A stretch of DNA of 64,000 bases from Aeromonas bivalvium (lineage in GTDB: Bacteria; Pseudomonadota; Gammaproteobacteria; Enterobacterales; Aeromonadaceae), in the NCBI RefSeq assembly GCF_000819765.1, contig NZ_CDBT01000008.1:371860-435859 (forward strand), written 5' to 3'. Positions 36,388 through 45,336 of the stretch are shown piece by piece. The first letter of the stretch is position 1, and each line of letters begins with the position of its first letter. A program made the translations under genes and the position numbers. Under the pieces are notes generated by a model. It was not told the DNA's origin and ran no database searches. It saw only the letters and a program-made list of their open reading frames with translations.

Positions 36388-36861
36388 ATGATAGCCATTG
36401 GCCAGCCACTGCCCGCGGGCGAATTCACCATCATCACGGACGAGGGCAGGCAGACCCTGGATACCCGGGCCCTGTTCGCGGGCAAGAAGGTGGTGTTGTT
36501 CGCCGTGCCCGGCGCCTTCACCCCCACCTGCTCCAACGCCCACCTGCCCGGTTATGTGGTGCTGGCGGACGAGTTCACCGCCCGGGGGGTCGATGCCCTC
36601 TACTGCCTCTCGGTCAACGATGCCTTCGTGATGAAGGCGTGGCGGGACGCCCAGGGGGCGCAGGCCATCACCATGCTGGCGGACGGCGATGCCAGCTGGA
36701 CCCGCGCCCTGGGGCTGGAGAAGGAGACGGGGGCCTTTGGCGGCGTGCGGGCCCAGCGTTTTGCCCTGATCGCCGAGGATGGGGTGGTCAGGGCGCTGCG
36801 GGTAGAGGAGCCGGGCAAGTTCGAGGTCTCGGATGCCGCCAGTCTGCTCACCCTGGTGTGA
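36388..36861 (+). CDS. Peroxiredoxin, Prx5/AhpE-like thiol peroxidase
   Basis: The 157-residue protein has the peroxidatic cysteine C48 in PGAFTPTCSNAHLPGY, a typical Prx5 active site with the conserved T-x-x-C and a distal arginine region. Prx5 proteins reduce H2O2 and organic hydroperoxides with glutathione/glutaredoxin or thioredoxin. There is no fused glutaredoxin domain and no second resolving cysteine near the C-terminus. It is a single gene. Confidence 0.93.
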   Translation: MIAIGQPLPAGEFTIITDEGRQTLDTRALFAGKKVVLFAVPGAFTPTCSNAHLPGYVVLADEFTARGVDALYCLSVNDAFVMKAWRDAQGAQAITMLADGDASWTRALGLEKETGAFGGVRAQRFALIAEDGVVRALRVEEPGKFEVSDAASLLTLV

Positions 36862-37006
36862 CGGTTAATCAAGGCTTAGTTACCCCTTGAAAACCGCCTT
36901 TGCTCGGTTACACTGGCGCCGGCACGGCCCTCTGGGCAGGCGCCCCCTGTTGATGCCGTGATGACCACGGCGCCCCCAAGCACAACCCCGACTGGAAAGA
37001 AGACGT

Positions 37007-37972
37007 ATGACCCTGGCTTTTGTTGCCCTGATTGCCGGACTGGCCCTGCTGGTCTGGAGCGCGGATAAGTTTGTCGATGGTGCCGCCGCCACCGCCCGTT
37101 ACGCCGGCATGCCGCCCCTGCTCATCGGCATGGTGATCATCGGCTTTGGCACCTCGGCCCCCGAGATGGTGGTCTCCGCCTTGGCCTCCCTGCAAGGCAA
37201 CCCCGGGCTGGCCCTTGGCAATGCCTATGGCTCCAACATCACCAATATCGCCCTGATCCTGGGCCTGACCGCCCTCATCAGCCCCATCGCCGTCTCCTCC
37301 CAGGTGGTACGCAAGGAGATCCCCATCCTGCTCGGCATCACCCTGCTCTCCGGCGCCCTGCTGATGGACGGTCACCTGGGGCGCACCGACGCCCTGATCC
37401 TGGGACTGGTCTTTGTGGTGCTGATGGGCTGGTCCATCTGGGCCGGGATCACCGGCAAGGGGGATGCCCTGGATGCGGACGTGAACGTGGAGATAGACAG
37501 CGAGGCCATGCCGCTCAAGAAGGCCATCTTCTGGCTGCTGGTGGGTCTGGTGCTGCTGGTCGGAGCCTCCCGTTTGCTGGTGTGGGGCGCGGTGACCATA
37601 GCCCAGGGCTTTGGCATCAGCGATCTCGTCATCGGGTTGACCATAGTCGCCATCGGCACCTCCCTGCCGGAACTCGCCTCCTCCCTGATGGCCATCAAGA
37701 AGAAGGAACATGACCTGGCCCTGGGCAACGTGCTCGGTTCCAACCTGTTCAACACCCTGGCCGTGGTCGGCATCGCCGCCGGCATCGCGCCCCTGGATGT
37801 GGACCCGGCCGTGCTCTCCCGTGACTGGAGCCTGATGATGGGGCTGACCCTGCTGCTGCTGGTGATGTGCCTGGGCCGCAAGGGCCAGGGCCGCATCAAC
37901 CGGGTAGAAGGGGGCTTGCTGCTCTGCGTCTTCATCGGCTACACCGGCTGGTTGCTGGCCAGCCAGTTCTGA
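37007..37972 (+). CDS. yrbG: Calcium/sodium antiporter of the CaCA family (YrbG)
   Basis: The 321-residue membrane protein has about ten helices in two inverted halves, each with the ion-binding alpha repeat: GFGTSAPEMVVSAL and AIGTSLPELASSLM, plus GNAYGSNITNIALILG and GNVLGSNLFNTLAVVG. It should exchange Na+ (or H+) for Ca2+ across the inner membrane. In E. coli yrbG sits beside the lpt/kds genes; here it is alone, with its own terminator. Confidence 0.95.
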   Translation: MTLAFVALIAGLALLVWSADKFVDGAAATARYAGMPPLLIGMVIIGFGTSAPEMVVSALASLQGNPGLALGNAYGSNITNIALILGLTALISPIAVSSQVVRKEIPILLGITLLSGALLMDGHLGRTDALILGLVFVVLMGWSIWAGITGKGDALDADVNVEIDSEAMPLKKAIFWLLVGLVLLVGASRLLVWGAVTIAQGFGISDLVIGLTIVAIGTSLPELASSLMAIKKKEHDLALGNVLGSNLFNTLAVVGIAAGIAPLDVDPAVLSRDWSLMMGLTLLLLVMCLGRKGQGRINRVEGGLLLCVFIGYTGWLLASQF

Positions 37973-37992
37973 TCCACGCCATGAGCGAAACG

Positions 37993-38021
37993 AAGAGGGG
38001 GAGCCAGTGGCTCCCCCTCTT
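37993..38021. terminator. Terminator between yrbG and the decarboxylase gene
   Basis: A 13-bp stem (AAGAGGGGGAGCC / GGCTCCCCCTCTT) with loop AGT separates two convergent genes. Confidence 0.8.
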
Positions 38022-38039
38022 GTCATGGGCCGGCCCGTC

Positions 38040-39191
38040 TCAGGCGGCGGCCACCAGCTTCTGGCCCTGGGCCGCGCTATCGAGGATCAGGATATTGGCC
38101 TTGGGGAAGAAGTTGAAGGTGGAGGCCGAGGCCCAGGTATAGGCCCCCATCACCTTGCCGATCACCAGCTCGCCGATCTCGAGGTCCGGCAGCATGATGC
38201 CGTCGCGGATCACGTCCACGCTGTCGCAGGTGGGGCCGGACAGCACCGCATTGTGCAGTTCGCCGCGGGCATAGGGAGTGCTCACCGGGTAGGTGACGTG
38301 ATCGTAGAGCTGGCCGTTGTAGCTGCCGTAGAGGCCGTCATCCAGGTAGTACCAGATCTTGTCGCCGCGGTGGGCCTTGCCCATCACGCTGGCGACCGAG
38401 GTCATGGCTGGCGCGCTGATGAAGCGGCCCGGCTCGGCAATCTTCTGCACCGTAGCGGGCAGCTTGGCCAGGGCGGCGCGGATCGGGGCGCAGAAGCCGT
38501 CGATGTCGAACTCGCCGCCATCATAGTCGACCGGGAAACCACCGCCGATATCCAGCACCCAGGGCTTGAGCCCGAGCGCCCAGGCCTGCTCCATGATGTC
38601 GCGGCAGGCATCGATGGCCTGTACGTGGCGATCGCTGTTGGGTACCTGGGAGCCGACGTGGAAGGAGAGCCCCATCACCTTGATCCCCTTGGCCTGGGCC
38701 AGTTGCAGCAGCGGCAGAGCCTGCTCCGGGGTGCAGCCGAACTTCTTGGAGAGGTCGACCTTGGTGTGTGGATTGGGGAAGCTGACCCGCAACAGCAGCT
38801 GCACCTCGTCCTTGTAGGGCAGGAATTTCTCCAGCTCCAGGGGATTGTCGTAGACGAAGACGGTGCAACCATACTCCAGCGCATAGCGGATATCGCTGTC
38901 GCGCTTGATGGGGTGGGTGTGGATGCAGCGGCCCGGCCGCACCCCTTGTGAGCGCACCAGATCCACCTCGCCATTGGTGGCCAGATCGAAACAGGCTCCC
39001 TCTTCCTTGAGCACGGAAACGACCGCCTCGTGGGGCAGGGGCTTGAGTGCATAGTGCAGCCGCACCTCGGGCAGGGCGGCAGACAGGGCCCGATACTGGC
39101 GGCGCACGGCGGCCTTGTCGAGCAGCAACAGGGGGGATCCGAATTGTTCAACCAGCTGGCGGTAATCTTGCGCCACAAGGGTCTCTTTCAT
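38040..39191 (-). CDS. Type III PLP-dependent ornithine/lysine-type decarboxylase
   Basis: The 383-residue enzyme has the alanine-racemase-type barrel of eukaryote-like ornithine decarboxylases: PLP-lysine K50 (HYALKPLP), H178 (GLSFHVGSQ), the phosphate loop DIGGGFP, EPGRFI, the catalytic cysteine/aspartate pair GPTCDSVD (C322, D323), and DDGLYGSYNG. The C-D-S-x-D motif points to a basic amino acid substrate (ornithine or lysine), giving putrescine or cadaverine. It starts at 39191; the ribosome binding site is weak. It is alone and convergent with yrbG. Confidence 0.9.
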   Translation of the reverse strand: MKETLVAQDYRQLVEQFGSPLLLLDKAAVRRQYRALSAALPEVRLHYALKPLPHEAVVSVLKEEGACFDLATNGEVDLVRSQGVRPGRCIHTHPIKRDSDIRYALEYGCTVFVYDNPLELEKFLPYKDEVQLLLRVSFPNPHTKVDLSKKFGCTPEQALPLLQLAQAKGIKVMGLSFHVGSQVPNSDRHVQAIDACRDIMEQAWALGLKPWVLDIGGGFPVDYDGGEFDIDGFCAPIRAALAKLPATVQKIAEPGRFISAPAMTSVASVMGKAHRGDKIWYYLDDGLYGSYNGQLYDHVTYPVSTPYARGELHNAVLSGPTCDSVDVIRDGIMLPDLEIGELVIGKVMGAYTWASASTFNFFPKANILILDSAAQGQKLVAAA

Positions 39192-39612
39192 TGTCTTTTG
39201 ATCATCCTTAGGGGGCGGGTCTGCCCTAGCCTTGGTTTGTTGAGACGGCAACGGCCGGCTCAGGCGAGCGGTCCGGAAGGGACCTATCCTGCAGGTTGCA
39301 TAACTTCCATGATTGCTGCTTGGATATGCGCGCAATTATCGGTTTATTGACTTGTCATGCAAGCATTTTGATTGGCTATGTCGGCAAGTTTTTCTGGTCG
39401 AGACGAAAGGGAAAATTGATATCCCAGGAAAAAAGAGAAGGAGAGGAGGGGGGAGGCGGGCTCTGGTGAGACGCGGTCTAACCATCTGATAATTAACAAT
39501 CTATTTACCTTTGGCCGGATGTGGTGGCCAAGGGCGAAAAAAAGGGATTGTTGCGAGACAGATCACAATATTTTCGATTACTATGCCGCCTCCTAATCCA
39601 AAACTAGTTCGG
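39192..39612. other. Divergent promoter region without a gene
   Basis: This 420-base stretch between the decarboxylase start and the glycine riboswitch is AT-rich in part (39300-39600), with no coding frame of note. It must contain the promoters of the divergent decarboxylase and riboswitch transcripts. A purine-only run occurs near 39430-39460. Confidence 0.6.
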
Positions 39613-39800
39613 ATGAAGGTAGCAGGAGAGCGATGGGCAACCATCCACCGAAGAAGTGAATCTTTCAGGTACCGGGCAACCGGTGTGGACTGCTACTGGA
39701 CGATACTCTGGAGAGACCCGTTCAATCGGGCGCCGAAGGAGCAAGGCCTTGTTTATCAATGATATTCAGGCCGGAAACTCTCAGGCAAAAGGACAGAGGG
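39613..39800 (+). promoter_or_regulatory. Tandem glycine riboswitch (two aptamers)
   Basis: Two glycine aptamers lie in series. The first (about 39613-39705) has AGCAGGAGAGCG, CACCGAAGAAGTGAA, CTTTCAGGTACCGGG and GGACTGCTACTGGACGATAC. The second (about 39706-39800) has TCTGGAGAGACCCG, GCGCCGAAGGAGCAAG, ATTCAGGCCGGAAACTCTCA and GGCAAAAGGACAGAGG. Linker and conserved cores fit the classic gcvT-type tandem. It lies about 110 nt before the symporter start. Confidence 0.95.
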
Positions 39801-39879
39801 GATGGGATGGTTGTACCTGGGCTTGGCCCGCATCCGATCACCCTCTGGTGATCGCGACTATTTGGGAAGATCATCCTTC

Positions 39880-39909
39880 TCCTCCTTAATCGTTGTTTTT
39901 TAAGGAGGA
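39880..39909 (+). promoter_or_regulatory. Helix sequestering the symporter ribosome binding site
   Basis: TCCTCCTTA (39880-39888) is perfectly complementary to TAAGGAGGA (39901-39909), which holds the Shine-Dalgarno sequence of the gene at 39913. The loop is 12 nt. It looks like the translational expression platform of the glycine riboswitch. Confidence 0.72.
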
Positions 39910-39912
39910 TGC

Positions 39913-41289
39913 ATGTCATCAATTCAATCGGCGCTTGCCGCCATCGATAGCTTTGTCTGGGGTCCGCCCCTGCTGATCCTGCTGGTCGGGACCGGTGTCT
40001 ATCTCACCTTTCGCCTCGGCCTGCTGCAACTGGTGCGGCTGCCGCTCGCCCTCAAGCTGGTCTTTGGCCGCGATCAGGGCCAGGGCAAGCAGGGGGACGT
40101 CTCCAGCTTCGCCGCGCTCTGTACCGCCCTCTCGGCCACCATAGGCACAGGCAACATAGTCGGGGTCGCTACCGCCATCAAGCTGGGGGGCCCGGGCGCT
40201 TTGTTCTGGATGTGGATGGCCGCTCTGTTTGGCATGGCCACCAAGTACGCCGAGTGCCTGCTGGCGGTCAAGTATCGCCAGACCGACGCCAACGGCCAGA
40301 TGGCCGGTGGCCCCATGTACTATCTGGAGAAGGGGCTCGGCTCCAGGCCGCTGGCCAGGCTGTTCGCCCTGTTCGGCATAGGGGTGGCCTTCTTCGGCAT
40401 CGGCACCTTCCCCCAGGTCAACGCCATCTCGGACGCCATGAGCCTCTCCTTCTCGGTACCCCGGGAAGCGACCGCCGTGGTGCTGACCCTGGCTGTGGCC
40501 CTGGTGACCCTGGGAGGCATTCGCTCCATCTCCAGCGTGGCCAGCAAGGTGGTGCCCTTCATGGCCATCTTCTACATCCTCGCCTGCGCCGGTGTGTTGG
40601 TGAACAACGCTGGCGCCCTGCCCGAAGCGGTGATGTTGGTCATAAACAGCGCCTTCACCGGCCATGCGGCCACCGGCGGTTTCGTCGGCGCCGGCATCAT
40701 GCTGGCGATCCAGTCCGGGGTGGCGCGGGGGGTTTTTTCCAACGAGTCGGGTCTGGGTTCGGCCCCCATAGCGGCGGCGGCGGCCAAGACCAACTCCTGC
40801 GTGGAGCAGGGGCTGGTCTCCATGACGGGCACTTTCTTCGACACCCTGATCATCTGCACCATGACCGGGCTGACTCTGGTGGTGACCGGGGCCTGGAGTG
40901 GCGAGCTCAGCGGCGCCGCCATGACCAGCGCCGCCTTCGCCCAGGGGCTGGATGCCCGGATCGGCCAGTATCTGGTGAGCATTGGCCTCTTGTTCTTCGC
41001 CTTCACTACCATCCTCGGCTGGAACTACTACGGCGAGCGCTGCACCGAGTATCTGTTCGGGGTCAAGGGGATCAAGCCCTATCGCCTCGTCTATCTGGCG
41101 CTGGTGGCGAGCGGGGCCTTCCTCCATCTGGATCTGATTTGGCTGCTGGCCGACATCGTCAACGGCCTGATGGCGGTGCCCAACCTCATCGGCCTGATTG
41201 GTCTGCGTCACGTGGTGATCGCCGAGACCCGGGCCTACTTCCGTCGGGACAGCGATACAGAGTCCGAGCCCGAGCCGCAGACGGCCTGA
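39913..41289 (+). CDS. Sodium:alanine/glycine symporter (AgcS/AlsT family)
   Basis: The 458-residue inner-membrane protein has about eleven helices and AgcS signatures: the TALSATIGTGNIVGVATAI segment, QMAGGPMYYLEKGLG, and NESGLGSAPIAAAAAKT. It imports small neutral amino acids with Na+. The tandem glycine riboswitch makes glycine a probable substrate; whether glycine raises or lowers expression cannot be read directly. The ATG at 39913 is 4 bases after AAGGAGG. Confidence 0.93.
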   Translation: MSSIQSALAAIDSFVWGPPLLILLVGTGVYLTFRLGLLQLVRLPLALKLVFGRDQGQGKQGDVSSFAALCTALSATIGTGNIVGVATAIKLGGPGALFWMWMAALFGMATKYAECLLAVKYRQTDANGQMAGGPMYYLEKGLGSRPLARLFALFGIGVAFFGIGTFPQVNAISDAMSLSFSVPREATAVVLTLAVALVTLGGIRSISSVASKVVPFMAIFYILACAGVLVNNAGALPEAVMLVINSAFTGHAATGGFVGAGIMLAIQSGVARGVFSNESGLGSAPIAAAAAKTNSCVEQGLVSMTGTFFDTLIICTMTGLTLVVTGAWSGELSGAAMTSAAFAQGLDARIGQYLVSIGLLFFAFTTILGWNYYGERCTEYLFGVKGIKPYRLVYLALVASGAFLHLDLIWLLADIVNGLMAVPNLIGLIGLRHVVIAETRAYFRRDSDTESEPEPQTA

Positions 41290-41313
41290 TCCCGCGACCA
41301 TCCATTCAAAATG

Positions 41314-41345
41314 AAAGCCACGACTCGGGTCGTGGCTTTTTTGTT
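41314..41345 (+). terminator. Intrinsic terminator after the symporter
   Basis: An 11-bp stem (AAAGCCACGAC / GTCGTGGCTTT) with loop TCGG is followed by T's. Confidence 0.9.
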
Positions 41346-41376
41346 GGCCTGTAGAAGGGCGTGGGCAAAGGAGGGG

Positions 41377-42078
41377 CTAGTCAGCCGTCAGGCGCTGCTG
41401 CAGTCGGTGGCTGATCTCTGTCACCAGTTCGCCATCGCTCCCCTGCCACTGTAGGGCTTGCGCCAGGGTGGTGGAGGTGCCGGGTACAAAGCGCAGCTCC
41501 CCGCCAGCCAGTTCATAGAAGCGGCTCGCCATCCGGGTACCCTCGTCCACGTCCCCCTCGACCAGCACCATGGCCTGAGCCAGCACGGCGCCTGCGTGAT
41601 CCTGGCCCGGCGCCAGCCAGCGCTGGGCGGTGCCGGTCACCTTGCGACCTCCGATCACCAGATTGTACTGGCCGTCGCAAAAGGAGCCGGGCACGAAGTC
41701 ATAGCTCCCCGCAAGGCCGTATTGCGCCAGCAAACCTAGCAGCGGGGCCCCCAGCAGCCGGTAGTAGTGGCCAAGATCCGTGCTGGTGCGGGGCAGCATG
41801 AGCGACAGATTGAGGATGCCGGCACCGTGGGGCACGGCGGTGCCGCCGCTGTCGCGCACAAACACAGGCCAGCCTTCCCTTGCAAGCCGCTCGCAGGCCG
41901 CCTGATAGCGGGGCAGCCGGGTGTCCTTGCGGGTGACGATGAGGCATTGGGGCCCCTGCCAGAGATGGGCACGGGCCACTGTGTCGCGGGCACACACCTG
42001 CAGCCAGCGCTGCTCCTCGGCCAGGATCTGGTCGGGTGTCTGGTGGGCGGGAGGTGGGGGCAGCAGGGTATAAGGCAT
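41377..42078 (-). CDS. Lipoate-protein ligase A-like (BPL/LPL fold) protein
   Basis: The 233-residue protein has the cofactor-ligase fold: RDSGGTAVPHGAGILNLSL and NLVIGGRKVTGTAQRW, with the lysine of GGRK in the position of the catalytic lysine of LplA/LipM. It lacks the C-terminal accessory domain of E. coli LplA, so it could be an octanoyl/lipoyl transferase or activator-type protein. The target is unknown. AGGA lies 7 bases before the ATG at 42078. Confidence 0.85.
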   Translation of the reverse strand: MPYTLLPPPPAHQTPDQILAEEQRWLQVCARDTVARAHLWQGPQCLIVTRKDTRLPRYQAACERLAREGWPVFVRDSGGTAVPHGAGILNLSLMLPRTSTDLGHYYRLLGAPLLGLLAQYGLAGSYDFVPGSFCDGQYNLVIGGRKVTGTAQRWLAPGQDHAGAVLAQAMVLVEGDVDEGTRMASRFYELAGGELRFVPGTSTTLAQALQWQGSDGELVTEISHRLQQRLTAD

Positions 42079-42174
42079 GAAGGCATCCTGACGCTTGGGC
42101 TGGCAAGCACAGTACCCGCGACGGGAGGAGAGGTAAAGCCCCGCACGGCGGGGCTTTACCGGTTCATTGAGGGG

Positions 42175-43566
42175 TCAGGCCTGGGCGCCAGCGCGCTTTG
42201 GCAGCAGCAGGTTCAGCAGGATGGCGGTGAGGCCGCCGGTGGCGACGCCGTAGGAGAGCACGCTCCTGGCGAGCTCGGGCAGGTGCTGCAACACCTCGGG
42301 CACCTGCGCCACCCCCAGCCCCATGGCGAGCGACACGGCGAGGATCATCAGGGCGCGGCGGTCCAGCTCCTCGCGGGAGATGATGCGCACTCCCGCCGCG
42401 GCTATGGTGCCGAACATGACGATGGTGGCGCCGCCGAGCACGGGTTCGGGGATCTGCTGCACCAGGCTCGCCACCGCCGGGAACAGGCCGAGCAGGGCCA
42501 GCATGGCGGCGATGAAGAGGCCGACGTGGCGGCTGGCGACCCCGGTCAGCTGGATGACGCCGTTGTTCTGGCTGAAGGTGGACATGGGGAAGGTGGAGAA
42601 GAGAGCCGCCAGCATGGAGTTGCAGCCATCCGCCAGCACGCCGCCCTTGATGCGGCTCATGTAGAGGGGGCCGCTGACCGGCTCCCCCGAGACATCCGAG
42701 GTGGCCGTCATGTCGCCGATGGCTTCGAGCGCCGTCACCACGAAGATGATGGCGAGCGGCACGAACAGTTGCCAGTCAAAACCGAGGCCATAGCGCAGCG
42801 GCGCCGGGATCATCAGCAGGGGCCCGCTCAGGACAGGGGCCTGTACCTTGCCCATCAGCAGGGCGACGCCGTAACCGACCAGCATGGCGATCATGATGGC
42901 GGAGAGGCGCAGCCAGGGGTTGTGGCTGCGTTGCAGCAGCACGATGAGGCCCAGCACCAGCAAAGAGAGGAAGAGGTTGGAGTGGCTGGCGAAGCTGCCG
43001 TCGGCCAGGGCGCCATAGCCGCCCCCCATGCTGATGAGGCCCACCTTGATCAGGGTCAGGCCGATGAGCAGCACCACTATGCCGGTCACCAGGGGGGTGA
43101 TGATCCGGCTCACCAGATGCAGGCAGCGGCTGAGCACCACCATGGTGAGGGCGGCCACCAGCATGGTGCCAAACAGGGTGCCGAGCAGATCCTCGGTGGG
43201 CATGGCTGCCTGCTTGAGGGCGAGGCCGGAGGCGATGATGGGGCCGAGGAAGTTGAAGCTGGTGCCTTGCACCGACAGCAGTCCCGAGCCGACGGGGCCG
43301 AGGCGGCGGGTCTGGATGAAGGAGGCGATGCCGGACATGACCAGGGACATGGAGACGATGTAGCGGGTGTCGTCTGCGGGCAGGCCGAGGGCATTGGCGA
43401 TGATGAGGGGCGGGGTGATGATGGCGACAAACATGGCGAGCATGTGTTGCAGGGCGGCGAACAGGGTCTGGGGCAGGGGAGGCACCTCGTTGATGCCGTA
43501 GACCAGATCCGGATGGGGGCGTCGTTCGGACTGGTCGGTCGCGCGCTGGGGAACAGCCTGTTCCAT
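42175..43566 (-). CDS. xanP: Xanthine permease (NCS2 family)
   Basis: The 463-residue protein aligns with E. coli Xan[40 protein letters not shown], the substrate-binding [19 protein letters not shown], and [18 protein letters not shown]. It imports xanthine with protons. AGAGG lies 5 bases before the ATG at 43566, and a PurR-like site is 110 bp upstream, linking it to purine control. A longer upstream frame exists only as a shadow. Confidence 0.94.
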   Translation of the reverse strand: MEQAVPQRATDQSERRPHPDLVYGINEVPPLPQTLFAALQHMLAMFVAIITPPLIIANALGLPADDTRYIVSMSLVMSGIASFIQTRRLGPVGSGLLSVQGTSFNFLGPIIASGLALKQAAMPTEDLLGTLFGTMLVAALTMVVLSRCLHLVSRIITPLVTGIVVLLIGLTLIKVGLISMGGGYGALADGSFASHSNLFLSLLVLGLIVLLQRSHNPWLRLSAIMIAMLVGYGVALLMGKVQAPVLSGPLLMIPAPLRYGLGFDWQLFVPLAIIFVVTALEAIGDMTATSDVSGEPVSGPLYMSRIKGGVLADGCNSMLAALFSTFPMSTFSQNNGVIQLTGVASRHVGLFIAAMLALLGLFPAVASLVQQIPEPVLGGATIVMFGTIAAAGVRIISREELDRRALMILAVSLAMGLGVAQVPEVLQHLPELARSVLSYGVATGGLTAILLNLLLPKRAGAQA

Positions 43567-43674
43567 AAATACCTCTGTGTGCTGGGAGTGGGGAGAAATT
43601 TTGGCGGCTATTGTAGTGACTGAAGGGGGGAGATCCAGCGGCAAATGGCGCTCAACGGGTTTATTTGTCGCGAG

Positions 43675-43690
43675 GTTGAAACGTTTGCGT
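43675..43690 (-). promoter_or_regulatory. PurR-like operator upstream of xanP
   Basis: The minus strand reads ACGCAAACGTTTCAAC, matching the PurR consensus (ACGCAAACGTTTNCGT) over its first 12 bases. It lies about 110 bp before the xanP ATG and 120 bp before the divergent cyclase. Confidence 0.65.
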
Positions 43691-43810
43691 GCCAGTAATA
43701 TGATCCGCCGGTTTGCGTCCGGCCCGATCGGTAAAAATCGCGGGATGACCCGGGTTTTTTGCCGCGCATCGGCGTAAAATGAGCCCCTCTTTGCGATCTG
43801 GAGACGCTGG

Positions 43811-44926
43811 ATGCTGAAGTTGTCGGAGTTCTGGAGTGCCCGCGCCCACTCGGAAGACTTTACCCTGACCCGGATGGGGTTCATGACGGTCAGGCTGCGA
43901 CTGCTCACCTGCCTGCTGATGGTCGGCATTCCCGCCTGGGGTCTGGTGGACTGGCTGACCCTGGACGAGGCGCAGTTCGGTGAGCTGATCAAGGCGCGGG
44001 CCTTCTGCCTGCTGGCCCTCTCCCCCCTGATCCCGCTCTCCTACCTGATCCACTTTCGCCGGGAGCGGATGAAGCTGGCGCTCGGCTACCTGATGACGGT
44101 GATGATGCTGTTCTCCCTGTTCTGTCTGGCCAGCTTTGGACCGGATCAGCCGCTGCAGGCCGGTTACAGCGCCTTTCCCTATCTGCTCATCAGCCTGTTT
44201 GCCATCTTCCCCGTGCCCCTCTCCCTCAGCCTGCAACTGGCGGCCTGCATCCTGCTGGCCATGCTGGGGGGCAACTGGTTGCTGCTGGGCCAGCCTCTGC
44301 TCGGTGGCGCCACCCTGGATCAGGTCTGGCTGCTCTGCCTGTTTGCCCTGGCCAGTGCCTGGGTGCAGTGCGGCCAGCTCAATATGCTGCTGCAGCTCTA
44401 TCGGGAATCCACCACCGACGAGCTGACCGGCATGATGAACCGGCGCCTGCTGATGAAACGGCTGGAGCAGGCCCGCGCCCGCTTCCTCTACCAGCAGCAG
44501 GGTTTTGCCCTGCTGCTGCTCGATCTCGATCGCTTCAAGCGGATCAATGACACCTTCGGCCACCTGGCGGGGGATGCGGTGCTCAAGGAGGTGGCCGCCA
44601 GCCTGGCGGAGCAGCTGGAGCCGGGCATGGTGCTGGGGCGTTACGGCGGCGAGGAGTTTGCCGTCCTGCTGCCTCGCTGCGAGGGGGCCGGACAGGCGAG
44701 GGAGTTTGCCGAGCGGCTGCGGCTCGCGGTGGAGGCGCGTCTCATCAAGAGTCCGACCAGCGAGGAGCTGCTGGAGGTGACCGTCAGCATAGGGGTGGCC
44801 ATGATGCAGCCATCCGAGTCGGTGGAGAGCCTGCTCAACCGGGCCGACGAGCGGCTCTATCAGGCCAAGGTGGCGGGCCGCAACTGCGTGGTGGGGCCGG
44901 AGGCCGCGGCGGCGCGGGTCGCCTGA
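43811..44926 (+). CDS. Membrane diguanylate cyclase (GGDEF)
   Basis: The 371-residue protein has six predicted membrane helices (about 25-185) and a C-terminal GGDEF domain (about 200-360): [32 protein letters not shown], active-site [14 protein letters not shown] and TVSIGVAMM. The GGEEF signature is intact, so cyclic-di-GMP synthesis is likely. No RxxD inhibitory site precedes it, implying no product feedback. The membrane region is not a recognised MASE domain. Signal and target are unknown. Confidence 0.92.
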   Translation: MLKLSEFWSARAHSEDFTLTRMGFMTVRLRLLTCLLMVGIPAWGLVDWLTLDEAQFGELIKARAFCLLALSPLIPLSYLIHFRRERMKLALGYLMTVMMLFSLFCLASFGPDQPLQAGYSAFPYLLISLFAIFPVPLSLSLQLAACILLAMLGGNWLLLGQPLLGGATLDQVWLLCLFALASAWVQCGQLNMLLQLYRESTTDELTGMMNRRLLMKRLEQARARFLYQQQGFALLLLDLDRFKRINDTFGHLAGDAVLKEVAASLAEQLEPGMVLGRYGGEEFAVLLPRCEGAGQAREFAERLRLAVEARLIKSPTSEELLEVTVSIGVAMMQPSESVESLLNRADERLYQAKVAGRNCVVGPEAAAARVA

Positions 44927-44940
44927 GGCGGGCGGGATGG

Positions 44941-44966
44941 AGAGGGGATGCCATGGCATCCCCTCT
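44941..44966. terminator. Palindromic terminator between the cyclase gene and yciN
   Basis: A perfect 26-bp palindrome (arms AGAGGGGATGCC / GGCATCCCCTCT around AT) lies between convergent genes. Confidence 0.75.
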
Positions 44967-44971
44967 TGCCG

Positions 44972-45220
44972 TCAGGCCAGTCGGTACTTGTCCGAGAGCC
45001 GGTGGGCCAGGTACTTGAACATGTTGAACACCGCCATGGTCTTGGGGGTGGGTGTGCCATCCTGGTCGAGGAAATACTCCCCCTTGAACACCAGCACGTC
45101 CCCGCGCTGCTCCACGGCGTCGGCGCGCATGCCGTGGATGAAATCCTCGTGGCTGCGGATAAGCTCGTTGGCCAGGGTGAGCAGGGCCTCCTGACTCAGG
45201 GTCTCTCTTTGTGTCTGCAT
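44972..45220 (-). CDS. yciN: YciN-like DUF2498 protein
   Basis: The 82-residue protein (MQTQRETLSQEALLTLANEL) aligns with E. coli YciN over its full length: IRSHEDFIHGM, QRGDVLVFKGEYFLD, and KTMAVFNMFKYLAHRLSDKY. GGAGAGA lies 4-8 bases before the ATG at 45220. The function is unknown; homologues are small cytoplasmic proteins. It is a single gene. Confidence 0.88.
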   Translation of the reverse strand: MQTQRETLSQEALLTLANELIRSHEDFIHGMRADAVEQRGDVLVFKGEYFLDQDGTPTPKTMAVFNMFKYLAHRLSDKYRLA

Positions 45221-45336
45221 CGTCTCTCTCCTAACCTGGGCCGCCCTGGGGCCGCCCGTCACAGTATCGGCCATCAGCATACACCGGGGAGCCCGGCCAC
45301 TCTTTGATTTGCTGCAACTTGTGCCCGTGGCGCAAC

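Noticed and set aside
42132-42160. GGTAAAGCCCCG hairpin between the lipoate-ligase-like gene and xanP
   Set aside because: The stem is strong, but no T-run follows on either strand, so it is not called as an intrinsic terminator.
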